This document shows positions 11,526-22,548 of a DNA stretch of 64,000 bases, one piece after another (within the stretch, counting starts at the first letter, position 1; each line of letters opens with the position of its first letter). The position numbers were made by a program, and so were the translations under genes. Origin of the DNA: Rhexocercosporidium sp. MPI-PUGE-AT-0058 (taxonomy: Eukaryota > Ascomycota > Leotiomycetes > Helotiales); assembly GCA_020746875.1 (NCBI GenBank), contig JAGTJL010000001.1:4898001-4962000 (forward strand). The letters run 5' to 3'. The notes beneath the pieces are model-generated. The model saw only the letters and a program-made list of their open reading frames with translations. It did not search any database and had not been told where the DNA came from.

Positions 11526-12470
11526 TCACCAATTTGCCACAGGAACGCCTTGCAAAATCCTCCTCTTCACCCATTGTTGACAAATGATAATCAAATCTTC
11601 ATCCCCATAGTAACTGATGGGCACATTCAGTAACCTCACCTGCATCCTATCATCGTTCTTCCACGTTTCCGACCCAAGCGGTATGGTATGCTCGGCATCT
11701 ACATTTGCCAGCAGTACATCCAGCTGCCTCTCTGCTTCGCCACTGAACTGGTTCTTCCACTCCTGTTTGATGTTCACCTCGTTCAATCCATCGCACCGAG
11801 TCAATATCACGATTTCGAGATTCTTCGATGAGTACATCCCCTTCCAGAATTTCTCGGTCGCCACATCGACATTGTATAACACCAGCTTCTTGAGTTTCTT
11901 CCAACTAGACCACACACCCGGCTCGTCGGAAGCACCCAGTTCCAAATATAATTCGTCGCGCACGCTGCAGAACTCCTCCAGAGCAGGCAGATCCGAGAAC
12001 GCAGTGCGCAACACCGGCCGAACGTTCCATTTGTCCTCATCGGGGTATACGCTGCGGAACGGTATGTCAACTAGCAGACGGCGGAGACGTGGAGATAATG
12101 CAGACATAAGTTTCAGTACATCGTTGCTGATCTGCACATCTGCAATTGAACCGGCTGGATATGGGCGCAGGTACAGCGAGGTACAGTATTCGAGCAAATC
12201 TCCACCTCTATGCTGTTGAGAGGCCTCTATACTGCGAATCAACTTCCACAATCGAGCTGAGGTGTCTATGTAAAGGCAGTGTGTGTAGAGGAGTCGGCGA
12301 GCATGAAGTCGAAGGGCGCGGGAGGTGTAGGTCAACGCAAGGAGGGTCTTTGTGATAGGATGGCTGCGAGGCAGCGCGATTTGAGGTAGATCTGCAGATG
12401 GCGCGATTTTATCGATTATAGTTAAGAGGATTTCGGTTGGTAGCTCTGGTATTTCGTCGTGAGGTGCCAT
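11526..12470 (-). CDS. F-box-like domain protein
   Basis: Single exon. The start at 12470 gives 314 aa; an upstream in-frame Met at 12515 would add 15. The F-box-like motif begins immediately (ELPTEILLTIIDKI, residues about 8-21) and continues with 'LLALTYTSRALRLHARRLLY'. The rest resembles the leucine-rich, loosely repeated body of fungal F-box proteins (for example 'LSPRLRRLLVDIP', 'LKKLVLYNVDV', 'NLEIVILTRCD'). Such proteins usually recruit targets to SCF ubiquitin ligases through Skp1. The target here is unknown. The length is typical, and no intron is needed. Confidence 0.75.
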   Translation of the reverse strand: MAPHDEIPELPTEILLTIIDKIAPSADLPQIALPRSHPITKTLLALTYTSRALRLHARRLLYTHCLYIDTSARLWKLIRSIEASQQHRGGDLLEYCTSLYLRPYPAGSIADVQISNDVLKLMSALSPRLRRLLVDIPFRSVYPDEDKWNVRPVLRTAFSDLPALEEFCSVRDELYLELGASDEPGVWSSWKKLKKLVLYNVDVATEKFWKGMYSSKNLEIVILTRCDGLNEVNIKQEWKNQFSGEAERQLDVLLANVDAEHTIPLGSETWKNDDRMQVRLLNVPISYYGDEDLIIICQQWVKRRILQGVPVANW

Positions 12471-12825
12471 GGTGGTTGAGATTCTGCCAGTTGAAAGATG
12501 AGAGGTTTTCCCCACCTGGGAATGTTAATATTTAAGCTGGTTGGCGGGGTAGTGGGGGAAATTCTCGCTTAGTCAGCTAAGAGTTGAGGTGAGGAATTCG
12601 AGCCAGAGGAATTTGTTCTAAAACATGCCGGATTCTCCCTGATGGTGTCATGGTAACAGTCTGAGTTCAGTTTCAAGTTCATACGCTAATCTAAATAGAC
12701 ATTCATGAATTCATCCAATTTCCGGATCGATATTATACAATCATTGTATACACCATTTTCAAATTCTGCATCCCGAATCCCAAGACCAAAAGAAGTCCTC
12801 AAAGTACAACAAGAACCACCTCTCT
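12471..12825. other. Intergenic region
   Basis: Between the start of the F-box gene and the end of the cupredoxin gene. No gene is supported. Confidence 0.4.
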
Positions 12826-13577
12826 CTAGAGGATCAACCCCCCGAAGCCCATAGCGGCAAATCCAGTCAGAGCAAACATCGTCCAGCTCACACCTCCTCT
12901 CGCCTCAACAGCAGCACTGCCTGACGCTGTTGGGGAAGGACTGGATGTCGTTGACCCAGTAGGCGAGCCAGAGCTTTGCGCCTTTGCTGGGCCCAAAGTT
13001 CCACCCTGAACCTTCGATGGAGCGGAGGAGGTAGCGTTGGCAGCCGCAGCTATGTATTGCTCAATTGTCTTTGAGCCGTCGGCACTGCAGAGCACGTTAA
13101 CAAGTGTTTGTAGACTAGAAGAGATTCAACTTACGGAGGGTTAATGACACCTGCCATGCCACCAGCGCAGTGACCTGGGAATCCGCAGTAATACCAGATT
13201 GGGCTTGCGTCCGTGACAGTAATGGTGAAGACTTGGTCGTTCATACCGGAAGCAGTCTTGACTCCACCGCTGAAGAAGCTTGTGTCGTTCAAGGGCACGC
13301 ATGGTGCAGCAAAGGATGACTGCGCGACAGAGTGTGTTGCTGGGTAGAAGTGGAATTCAACACTATCGCCGACGGCGGCCTTCATACTGTTTGGGCTGAA
13401 GACAATATCGCCATCACCAACTTTCACTGTGTGGACGGTACCGGAGGACGAGGAGGTAGAACTGGCAGCAGCAGCTGAGGCTGTCGAGCTGCTTTTGGTA
13501 TCACTGCCGCCAGAGCCATATTGAGCAAGGGTGAATGGGAGGAGGGAGAGGGCGACTGAAAGTGTGGAGTATTGCAT
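12826..13577 (-). CDS. GPI-anchored cupredoxin (extracellular serine-rich protein)
   Basis: Two exons, 13577-13135 and 13084-12826 (233 aa), joined in phase 2. A signal peptide (LSVALSLLPFTLAQ) is followed by a Ser/Ala-rich spacer and a plastocyanin-like domain (residues about 48-150). The copper-site residues are visible: His in 'FYPATHSVAQ', then Cys, His and Met in 'WYYCGFPGHCAGGMAG'. The full type-1 His-Cys-His-Met set is therefore kept. A Ser/Thr/Ala-rich linker and a C-terminal hydrophobic segment (WTMFALTGFAAMGFGGLIL) look like a GPI signal. This architecture is common in filamentous ascomycetes. The role (copper binding, redox or wall attachment) is not established. Confidence 0.88.
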
Positions 13578-15641
13578 CTTGAAGGAGGAGGTGGATTGAT
13601 ATTAGAACTTTTGAGTTAGGCCGGCTGAATCGAAAGTGTGAGATGAGAGATTTTGAGAAGGTTGATGAGACAAGAGAAGAAGGCGAGGGGCCACTACTTA
13701 TAATTGTTTCTTCGGTTCTGCTGGTTCTGGGAGGCATCTCCCCCCCAGTGTGACAAACGTTTCAAACCTCCTCCAAACAGATTGATAATACCAAGCTTTC
13801 TTAGCGACGTCGGGAATGCGAAAGCAGGGGGTTGAATGCGATGAAAGCGGGCTGCGGGGGCGCCCTGTCCACTGTTGGAATCCGGACAAGGGTGTTGTCA
13901 ACCCCATGCAGATTGGCGGACCTGATTCACATATGTAACTCCACCATAGCTTTTCAGGAAGGTGTGGACAAGTATAACTCTACTGGTGGCAGTCGAAAGA
14001 CTTTCTCCTGGATAAATGATTGCATGCTGAGTGTTTTTTGAGTTTGTGCTTCGCCTCTTCGAAGAATAACCCCGGATCTGAGGGTCAAGCTGATGCTTTC
14101 AACGCCTCGGGCTGCCTTCTTGGGCTTGACTTGGAAACCTTAAATGCACTTGACAACCCACGAAGCCGAAGTCCCTGTTCATAAACTCAAGGAAATCCCT
14201 GTTCCGTAAATTGGAAGACAGGAGTTCGAAGCGTTTGCACCCCTGGCCCCTTACAGAGGTCGCTCGGTCTCAAGTAGCGCTCAAAAAAACGTCCAACACT
14301 GATTGAAAGGTCCATCGTCCAAACTATTACGGCGGCAACAAAAAGCGTGGGCGCAAAGACGAGACGAAAAGGCCAGAGGGGAAACGAGGATGCAAATATC
14401 CGACGAGTCAGAGAAGCAGCTTACCGCTGCCGTGTTTCGTGATGTGGTGCTCTCGGATAGTCAGCAGTTGGTGGAGGCTGTGCTGATTCTGGTGAAGAAG
14501 CTGCAAGCGACCGACCCCCTTATGGTTTGCTAGGTCATGGACCCAGTCGCCCAGTAGGAAACAATGTGTCAGCCACTTGTTGCAGATGTTTGCTGTCAGA
14601 TCATCAGATGTGAACGGAAACCCTTTTCCTTGGGATGTTTCCGGCTTCGTCTGAAGTTTGTTTTGAGTTTGATTAGTTTCCCTTGGTCTTCGCTGCACCT
14701 TCGAAGCGAATCACGTGCACCCCCTTTAGCCCCAACTTGGCCCTAGGCGGAAGAGGGCGGGTCCGAAAAGCTCATCAAGGTTCTTCGATCTTTTTATGCC
14801 ACGGGATAAATTCGTGATTCGCATCATGTTCCTGTTATCGGATATTCAAAATGTCTTCCTGATACCGTACAGACCTCACGCATCTCGGATTCCCTTGATG
14901 AAAGGCAAGAAGAGTAACTGGATGGTGGATAATTCTCAGAGATCTGGTGCTGCAATGAGAAGAACGAACCAGCCTCGAAAACTGGGCTGACTGTTTCCTT
15001 GGGTTGATTTAATCTAGGTTCATGTTGGACAGGGTTACTGAAGTATTTGTCACTCTCTTGGTGACTTGGTGGAGACTCCAAGAATCGTGTTGAAGCTTTC
15101 GAGCAATTTCGTTTTTCGCCTCTATCCATCACACCAGCGGAGTCTTATTTCTGGAAGAGATTGCAAATTGGTATCAAGAGTTTCCTAGCGTTCGTCGCCT
15201 CGGCTTGACCAAAGAGAGGTGAAAAGATCCAGGCATCAGGAGCTGTGGAGTAATCAATGATTATTCACATCGTGATCAGTCATCACGGATTTAGCCACAC
15301 CACATCCATTCTGCATACTGCGGGATGCAGGCACGAACCAGACTCTGAGAATTTATTGGATATGAAAATCTGAAAAGCGTCAAGAATTCAGTATCGCGGC
15401 TCGGGGTGATGTCTTTTGCTTGAATTGCGGCCGAAATGCACTACATTGCCAAGTTTGGCACTGGTGGCTGCATAGCATGCAAAATGGTTACTGTTCTTGG
15501 TGCAAATGTACAGTACCTACAATCCTCTGCAATATCTAGAATTTGGAATTCGCAGGAGTATAACTAAGGCGATCCGCTCGTCTCTGTTACTCAAGAACCA
15601 ACTCAAGTCAAGGACTCGTTACTTCCATATTCGCTTTCAAC
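13578..15641. other. Two-kilobase intergenic region
   Basis: Promoters of the divergent cupredoxin and hydrolase genes, plus about 1.5 kb with no supported gene. The open frames at 13.8-15.1 kb are short, lack family features, and have no splice-consistent extensions. No tRNA cloverleaf with a recognisable GGTTCGANNCC box was seen. Confidence 0.5.
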
Positions 15642-17022
15642 ATGCTGTTCATCATCGCGCTGACACCGCTCCTCGCTAGTTTGGTCCTTGCACATCCCAG
15701 AGAAGAGACCAAGATTTGCAAGGACTATGTTCTCTCTGTTACCGTCACCTCAGGTAACTATGTCTGGGGTCTACCGACTTTAGAAACAGACTACGATGTT
15801 ACGACCTTTACGGCGAATCTGTCGCGTTGGGATGCAAATATCACATTTCATCCGATCTCAGGCTTCTCGCCTAATGTGACAGCTGGCTACAAGATCGCAG
15901 GCACTTTCTGTGCTCCTACGAAAGGCGATAGTAAGACTGTGCTCCTAGCAAGCCATGGTCTCGGATTTAATAGAAAGTATTTATATCGGGACCCAAGGGT
16001 GACTTTAAACGCTGACTGGTGTGTAGTTACTGGTCACCTGAGATCCAGCCCGAGAAGTACAGCTTCGTAGACTTCGCCATCTCGAGAGGTTATTCTGTCT
16101 TCTTTTACGATAGACTTGGCGTCTCTGGGTCCTCAGTGTTCGTGCTCCTCTGTTGACATGTCTTTTTCCACTAGTAAACTGACCAAAGTCTACAGTATTT
16201 CGGGATATGTCAATCAAGTCTCCATCCAAGTCGCAATACTCGAACAGCTAGTCGAACAAATCCGCGCTGGAACGTTCTCCTCAAAGCCAAACAATGTTGT
16301 GCTGGTCGGTCATAGTTTCGGAAGTGTGATCTCGAATGCACTTCTCGTCTCCAAGCCAGGACTTGTGGATGCTGCTGTTCTAACCGGCATCAGCTACAAA
16401 GTACCAGATACTTCAGTAGCATTCGAAGCCTGGCAGCCTAGACTTGCCAGATTGCAGTCACCGGGCAGATGGAGACAACTTGATGGTGGATATACGACTT
16501 GGGTGGATATTTTCGCGAGCGTGAATGTGTAGGTCGTCGACAAAACCCCTTGCTCTCGGATGTTAATACCCCCAAAGCTTCTTCAAATATCCGGTTTACG
16601 ACAAGAAGATTGTTGAGTACAGCGAAGCTACCAAACAACCTTTCGCATTAATGGAAGTCATCAGCTTGTCGATCACAGATTTACACTCACCTAAATTTGC
16701 TGGCCCTGTATTGGTAAGTTTAAGTATGGTATAAATACTAACATATACTGACTTCCATTCTAATAGGTGATCTCCGGAGAGAACGATCTTGTATTTTGCA
16801 ATGGAGATTGTGTTCCCATACTCAATGCGCCAGCAGTCGAGAGGTTCAACGCATCCAAGAACCTGGAAGTGTACGTGCAGCCCGGGTCTGGGCATGCGAT
16901 CAATTATTCAGTAAGCGATGATTTCTTGTAGATTGTGTGGTAATGGTTAACCTTAGAAATAGCTGAACGCAACCGGAGCCTATGGAGTCATTACTAACTT
17001 TCTCACTGCAAATGGACTGTGA
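15642..17022 (+). CDS. Secreted alpha/beta hydrolase
   Basis: Six exons: 15642-15976, 16027-16137, 16196-16528, 16578-16713, 16767-16910, 16963-17022 (372 aa). All phases agree. A signal peptide (FIIALTPLLASLVLAHP) starts the protein. The alpha/beta-hydrolase fold features are present in order: 'TVLLASHGLGFN', then 'YSVFFYDRLGVSGSS', the nucleophile elbow 'VLVGHSFGSVISN' (Ser about residue 217), the acid loop 'ISGENDLVFCNGDC' and the catalytic His in 'QPGSGHAINY'. Several Asn-X-Ser/Thr sites suggest glycosylation. It is probably an extracellular esterase or lipase-like enzyme; the substrate is unknown. The donor of intron 2 (GTTCGT) is non-consensus and was chosen by phase. Confidence 0.85.
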
Positions 17023-17442
17023 TGTCATGAAGGAACGAGTAAGACAAGTCGGGTACATGAATTTCACCAACTTTGTAAACAATTCTAGATCCTTAGATAA
17101 TATGCACGGTAAATTTTGCGATATATCTAACTATGCAACGGTTTCGCATTATTACTTTCAATTCCGCAAGCACATACCAACTACCTATCTCAGTCCTTCT
17201 TACCAAGACCCCTGACGGTGCGAAGAGAATATGATTTCCCCTGAGATGATCCCCCCCAATGGTTCTTACGTCGTCTGTATCATGACACTGTATCATATGT
17301 TCTACCTCGTCGTACAGAGTTGCAAAAAGAGGCAGCTCGGCCTCGTACATGTCCCTGTCAAGCCTCATGTCAAGCCTTTTTTTTGTAAATTCCGTTCCTT
17401 TCTCAGGTTCAGTTCCACTTGCAATATATTTCCTGCTTTGAG
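17023..17442. other. Intergenic region between convergent genes
   Basis: 3' flanks of the hydrolase and the coiled-coil gene. A plus-strand ORF that begins here is the antisense of the coiled-coil gene and is not supported. Confidence 0.45.
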
Positions 17443-18030
17443 TCAGCCTTTAATTGTTACGTCACTCAAAAGCTGCTGCTCAGGAAGAGCAAGACTATCG
17501 TGCTGGAAACGTGGCCTCTTACTCTCCAACTCCACCGTGGGTGACTGCTGGCGTTCGAGTCTAACGGCCAGTCTTCTTAAGTTCTCATTCGAAGTGTTCA
17601 GGCGACTTATGTCCCGCAGGTATTCATTATTCTGTTCTTCAAGGCCCGCGATTCGGCGTCTCAGTCTCTCAATTTGGCTCGCCTCGTTCAACTTGTCATT
17701 CTTGAGTACATTCTCCCTTGCCCGTAACCTTCTTATCATGTTCGTGGCAGATCTGAGAGAGTTGGATAAGTTATCAGCGTTGTTTTGGAGAGTAAGCTCG
17801 TTCTTCTTGATCACGTCGCGTTCCTTCGTGACCTCCAGCAGATTGAATTCAAGACGCTCGGTCCTTTCTAATGCAGTCTTCAGGTTCTGGGTCGATGCGG
17901 GGCCAGCTAGGGTCTCTTGTGGTGCAGCCTTGCTGGCTCGGACAATGTTTTCAAGATCGGAAATCCCTGCTCGTACAGAAGTCTGAATTTTCAGCGCGCT
18001 GGTTTCAAAAGGGTCGAGTGGCGGTGCCAT
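17443..18030 (-). CDS. Coiled-coil protein, unknown function
   Basis: Single exon. The Met at 18030 gives 195 aa, and the ORF is open further upstream. After a short N-terminus (APPLDPFETSALKIQTSV) it is almost entirely heptad-like coiled coil (for example 'ERTERLEFNLLEVTKERDVI', 'QIERLRRRIAGLEEQNNEYL', 'SNENLRRLAVRLERQ'). There is no signal peptide, membrane helix or known catalytic motif. It may be a small structural or scaffold protein. The antisense frame is also open, which is common for such biased composition, so existence rests on the coherent heptad pattern. Confidence 0.55.
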   Translation of the reverse strand: MAPPLDPFETSALKIQTSVRAGISDLENIVRASKAAPQETLAGPASTQNLKTALERTERLEFNLLEVTKERDVIKKNELTLQNNADNLSNSLRSATNMIRRLRARENVLKNDKLNEASQIERLRRRIAGLEEQNNEYLRDISRLNTSNENLRRLAVRLERQQSPTVELESKRPRFQHDSLALPEQQLLSDVTIKG

Positions 18031-18471
18031 GTTGATTTCGAAATCTGATCGGAGGGGAATACAGGCTGAACCTCTGTTGAGAAGAGGTGAGGCAATACCA
18101 AGCCACAAAGAAATATGTGGAAAGAAAATTAGTCTTCCACAAGCTTACGATTTCTTTGTCTTTATAGCTCATTTTCAAATATAGGCTATACCGACTCCGG
18201 CGTCTATATCACTTGAATGCCTCACAAGATCTGCTTCCCTGCAAGCGTACTGAAAATCATCGATAGAGCGCTGTAATCTAGCGACCGGAGCCCTGCAAAC
18301 TGGTATCCAAGCACACTGAAAGTAAGCGAGCCTCCAAGCCCATTTGTTTACATGCCCATCTATCAAAACACTTCACATAATTATTCCCAAACCTCTGACT
18401 AATGAATTCATTGCGTTGCGTTTTAAATGGCTACTGATTATGAGTGAGAAGTCAGAACCCGAACTACAAAA
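18031..18471. other. Intergenic region
   Basis: Between the coiled-coil gene and the broken ORF. No gene is supported. Confidence 0.4.
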
Positions 18472-19220
18472 TCAAGTTCGCTTTCTGCGCGACAACGAAG
18501 TGTCATGATCTTTATCGACCGGAGACTTTTCGCAATATTCATCCTCGGAGTCTCTTGAGCTCTCACTGTCGCCTTCATGAACTCTTCTACGATCCGCCCC
18601 CCTCTCTGAATTTACCAGCTGGATGCTGCAGCTGCTGCGGACCACCGCGCATTTCGCCTCGAGAGTAGTCATGAGTTCCGTCTCGGAAATGTCCGGTTTC
18701 TTGCATATATTGATTACTTATGTGTCCTGGATCCATATGGCTCGCATTCTCCTGCTGAACCCCATAATGCTGCGGGATATTCGCTCTCGGGTCGTTCCAA
18801 CCACCTGGGTATCCGCGCTGATGGTTGAATGTTCCATTTTTCATACAACTCCTCATAGTTTCAAACTCTAGTTGACCTTGCCATTGATGGCTTTGCGGCC
18901 AGGTAGCATGTCTCTGACCACCAACTCCAGGAAGCTCATCATCTTAAACTTCATTCGACGCTGTTTCATGCTTCTGCTCCTCCCCATTCGACTTCCCAAA
19001 CGCCTTCTTGAATCCCTTCTTAGCCAATTTGATCGAAACTCCAACACTCTTCTCAACCATGATCTGCTTGGCTAACTTCTTCGGGTATGGTTCCACATTT
19101 CTGGAGGTTGGTGACTCGTTCTTGTCTTCGCTGTGCCTTGTTCCTTTGGTGCTCTTTGAGGGCTTTCTTTCCTTCGTCTATGAGGATGGGGGTGACCAAT
19201 GCAGCCAGGGAGGCAGCCAT
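18472..19220 (-). pseudogene. Broken ORF: basic N-terminus, Gln/Gly-rich middle, acidic tail
   Basis: A coding-like stretch is interrupted at least twice. It starts at 19220 (MAASLAALVTPILIDEGKKA) and can splice (a weak 51-nt GTCACC..GCAG intron) into 'IMVEKSVGVSIKLAKKGFKK'. It then meets an in-frame TAA at about 18940, right before 'DDELPGVGGQRHATWPQSHQ' in the same frame. That frame runs on as a His/Gln/Gly-rich segment to about 18600, where a run of six G (plus-strand C at 18597-18602) shifts the frame. The shifted frame continues as 'ADRRRVHEGDSESSRDSEDE' to a stop at 18472. Together this reads as one protein of about 235 aa with a nonsense codon and a frameshift. Assembly error, real decay, or two short genes are alternatives. 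The family is not recognised. Confidence 0.45.
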
Positions 19221-19651
19221 TGTACGCTGTTTGACAAATGCTGACAGCTCAGGAATGCTGTTGTATGGGTGCTGAGGAACTCAAGTATGTCTGGTTTGGC
19301 TTGAGGTGAAGAGTAAAATTATGCATATGGAAGTAGAATGGGTTTAAATAGCGTTGGAAATGCAGCACGTTAGATTCAGTCATGCGAATCCCCAAGTAAT
19401 GATTCACGGGACAAAGAAGCATCTCCATGTGGAAGGCGTGACTCGATTCGACAAATTCAAACCGTACTTGAGGTTGGAAAAGTCTATTTCGGAGAAAATG
19501 AATGTTTGTGGTATTTTACATTTCAATGATGTCCCTCCCCACTCTAAAACGAAGAAGAGTTCAACCAGAAGTTAACAGGAGGAAGCAACGAATAACTCAA
19601 AGTACTTTAGTTGTGAGTACCCGTAACACCAACCATACATCGGCTTAATTT
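19221..19651. other. Intergenic region
   Basis: 5' flank of the broken ORF and 3' flank of the Hsp70-like gene. No gene is supported. Confidence 0.4.
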
Positions 19652-21887
19652 TCACTCGTATCTGGTATCAATAGTACCCATCTCCTTGCCATCCATCTCC
19701 AGCGAAAACTTCATAAAAGCAGACTTCATCGTGATCGCTAGGTCATAATTCACATCGTAATAAGTGTGATTATCCACACCAATAACTTTCCGGAACTTGC
19801 TTCGATCCACATCTCTCAAGTCAGCCTTCAATAAACAATTCGTCTTCGTCACAAAGCCAGATGGGTAAGCAGGCGGGATCCTGCTTTCGCTTTGTATGAG
19901 CTCGTCGTGAAATACTAATTGACTGTCGGAGTAGCCGTCGGAAAGTCGCCGATAGAAGGGAAAACGGATTGTTTGGTTGTGCAATATGTCATCGCCGCGT
20001 TTAATATACCATGTCATCTAAAATTGTGCGTTAGAGCCGGCTGACATACGCGAGAGAATCTTGGAGCAAAATACCTTTGAGACCCTTTCTTCCCCAGTTG
20101 ACCTATCAGCACGCCGAAGCTGCCCAATGTCTTCAATAGGGTCATACTTGAGTTCTGCTTTGACGCCGTAATGTCTTGTTGCTTGATTTGAAATAATCAA
20201 AGCTTGTTGTGGAAGTTTGCTCAGAACGGCTCCTCTAGCAGAAAATTAGCTTGGCATAGTTGGATCAAGGCGTGTTAGAGAAACGCACTTTACGATCGCT
20301 GCCCAGGCATCATGGGGCTGGATAACTTGGATTTCTGGGTGCTCTGCTTCAAGTCGACTTTTGAGGTATTCGCTTGATCCAAAGCCTCCCACTAAGAATA
20401 TTGCCTGCTTATTTAGATAAGGGTATGGAAAGGAACGACAGGAATTCACCTTGACTATTTCTGCCTTCGGATGGCCTTCTGACATTCTCTTTATGGTTAG
20501 GAGTTGGACTTGCTCTGCGACCATTCTTTCGATGTCCGTAATCAGTGGATTGAAGATGGCTCTCACATCGTTGCTGTTCGGTCTTAGCGATTGGACACGC
20601 TCAACGCACCGCGAAAATCTCACCCTTCCATGGTCCAGCAATTAGAGGATATATTCATGTCTTTATCGTCTTCTAGATTACCCATGGGGAAATTGACATA
20701 GAACTCATCATCATCATCTCTGAACGCGGTCTTGACAGTCTGGTCGAAGTACTCAAGTGCCAATTTGAATCCCTTCGTCTCTCGCAGGTAATTGAATTGA
20801 TATTCGCCGACGAGGCCTCTGACAGCTTCCTCAAATCGTTTATTCAGCCCAAGAGATCCAACCATGCCGCCTAATGAGCTTAGTAATCTTGATAACGTAG
20901 GAACATCATTTAGGGTATTTACCTTTACCTGGGACTAGCTCCTTCAATTCTAGCCGTGGCTGAAGCTGCGTTATCTCGTACGAAATGAGATCCACTGTGC
21001 CACCACCTGCATCACAGACGACAAATGCATCACCGACCTAGTCCCACGTTATTAAAAGAAGATTCACCATAAGAGGTTGAATATACATGAAGGGCAAAGT
21101 CTTTTAAGGTGTGCAGCACATACAGAGCCGCAGCTTCTGGTTCCTTGATCAGTGTAACAGGGAAAACGCCGGCTTTTTCGGCAGCCTAGAGCATAAAGTC
21201 AGCAGGTGATATTGCACGTAAGCTGAGCTGGGGCCAGCGTACCTTCAAAGTCTTGTCTTTGGCTTTGTCTGACCAGACTGCTGGTACAGAGAGAACGAAA
21301 TGCTTTTGACATATGTCCATGTACCCCCTTGGCACGGTAGATCCGATTTTCGACATTGCATGGTCATACATGGTCTTGATGAAGTCTGCCGCTACATCGA
21401 CTGCAGGTTTTCCAAGTCGCTTGGTATCTGCCTTTGCGGTAGTTTCTGGGAGGTAGATCGGCATTGGCTGGTCGGGATCGAGGAGTAGCTTGACGTGCTG
21501 GAAAACAGATCCATGGTGGCGCTCGCCTCCCCATGTGAACTTGCTTGTATCTCTATCATCGTAGCAAATAGCTGTAGGTACTTTGGGTTGTTTCCGTCCC
21601 TGCAGACCTAGGAATGTATAAGCAAGAGTCGTAAGATGCGACTCGCATCATTTGTGCACAGGAGTGAGAGAAAGTATACCTGGCCAGTCCATAATGGAGA
21701 CCACATCTGGCTTGTCACGGTTTTTGAATGCGTATGCGATTCCACTGAATGTGGTACCAAAATCGATCGCCACTACGAGCTGGTCTTCTGATTCGTGTTG
21801 GAACTTGTCGTGCATTGAAGCTACTGCCGAGGGAAGGCTGGAGTCTGACTTACCGCTAGCAACTTCGTTTTGTCCAAGACCTTTCAT
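19652..21887 (-). CDS. Hsp70-like ATPase (actin-like ATPase fold)
   Basis: Nine exons: 21887-21680, 21607-21243, 21185-21087, 21037-20929, 20870-20624, 20573-20450, 20404-20289, 20234-20075, 20017-19652 (597 aa). All phases fit. The nucleotide-binding motifs are present: phosphate-1 'LVVAIDFGTTFSGIAYAF' (residues 37-54), phosphate-2 'VVCDAGGGTVDLISY' (about 229-243) and the adenosine motif 'AIFLVGGFGSSEYLKSRL' (about 385-402). 'IKEPEAAALYVLHT' is the connecting segment typical of Hsp70. The C-terminal domain does not look like the canonical DnaK substrate-binding domain and there is no EEVD or ER-retention tail. It therefore belongs with the expanded fungal Hsp70-12-like proteins, whose roles are mostly unknown. 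An extra intron inside exon 1 (GTAAGT at about 21850) is possible. Confidence 0.85.
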
Positions 21888-22548
21888 TGTGTATAAGGCG
21901 TTGGAGCAGTGAAAATATTTTGATACTGAAGATTGTATTCGAGGGGTTTGAATTGCAGCGAGTATTATGAGTACCAAGAATTGAACTGATGGAAGGGTAC
22001 TTAGCTCGAAATCGCCGGAGTGAGTTTCGGTATAATAACTCGAGTGCTCAGTAACTGCGCCTCTTCAAGGCAACCAGGCTGATCGGAGGACGACCATGGC
22101 TCGACCTTTTGAAAGTTTCGCTTTCGTCAATGGCAGGCGCCGTGTATCATCTTGCGCAAGGTATAACTGCATTGGAACCCCATTTTCATTTTTAATTGGG
22201 TTGAATGGATGCTTCCTACACATCAAAAATTTGCTGATAAATATAGACTTCACACTTAAAGTTGCTGGGTGGCCTGGAGGCCGTTGAGGCTTGTGAAACA
22301 AGAAGCGGCCGGCAAATCATCGTATTTTGTTGGTGTTACAAACCCATGGTAGAATTGACTTACCACTGGATTTTGAGTAATTGGGGCAGTGTTGGAACTG
22401 CACCGCTAAGCGCCTAGAACTCCCATGTATGGATGCAGAAATTTATCTTGAACAGTGAGGAGACATCGGATAGAGGATAAGGACTCAGTGCAATCACCAA
22501 ATAAGCTGCCCAACCTAATTTACTCGCGCATACTCCTCGAACCGAATC
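21888..22548. promoter_or_regulatory. Divergent promoter of the Hsp70-like and coiled-coil genes
   Basis: A 661-base gap between two divergent start codons. No ORF is supported. I see no clear heat-shock element array (nGAAn inverted repeats), so heat induction is not indicated by eye. Confidence 0.45.

Noticed and set aside
14303..14698. Overlapping plus and minus ORFs in the 14 kb spacer
   Set aside because: Both are short, overlap each other, and have no family features or splice partners.
17231..17986. 251-aa plus-strand ORF, Ser/Leu/Arg-rich
   Set aside because: It is the antisense of the coiled-coil gene on the minus strand, whose heptad pattern is the more protein-like reading.
21800..21880. 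Extra intron in exon 1 of the Hsp70-like gene (GTAAGT present)
   Set aside because: The exon reads through without a stop, and both versions keep the ATPase motif. It cannot be decided without transcripts, so the simpler model was kept.
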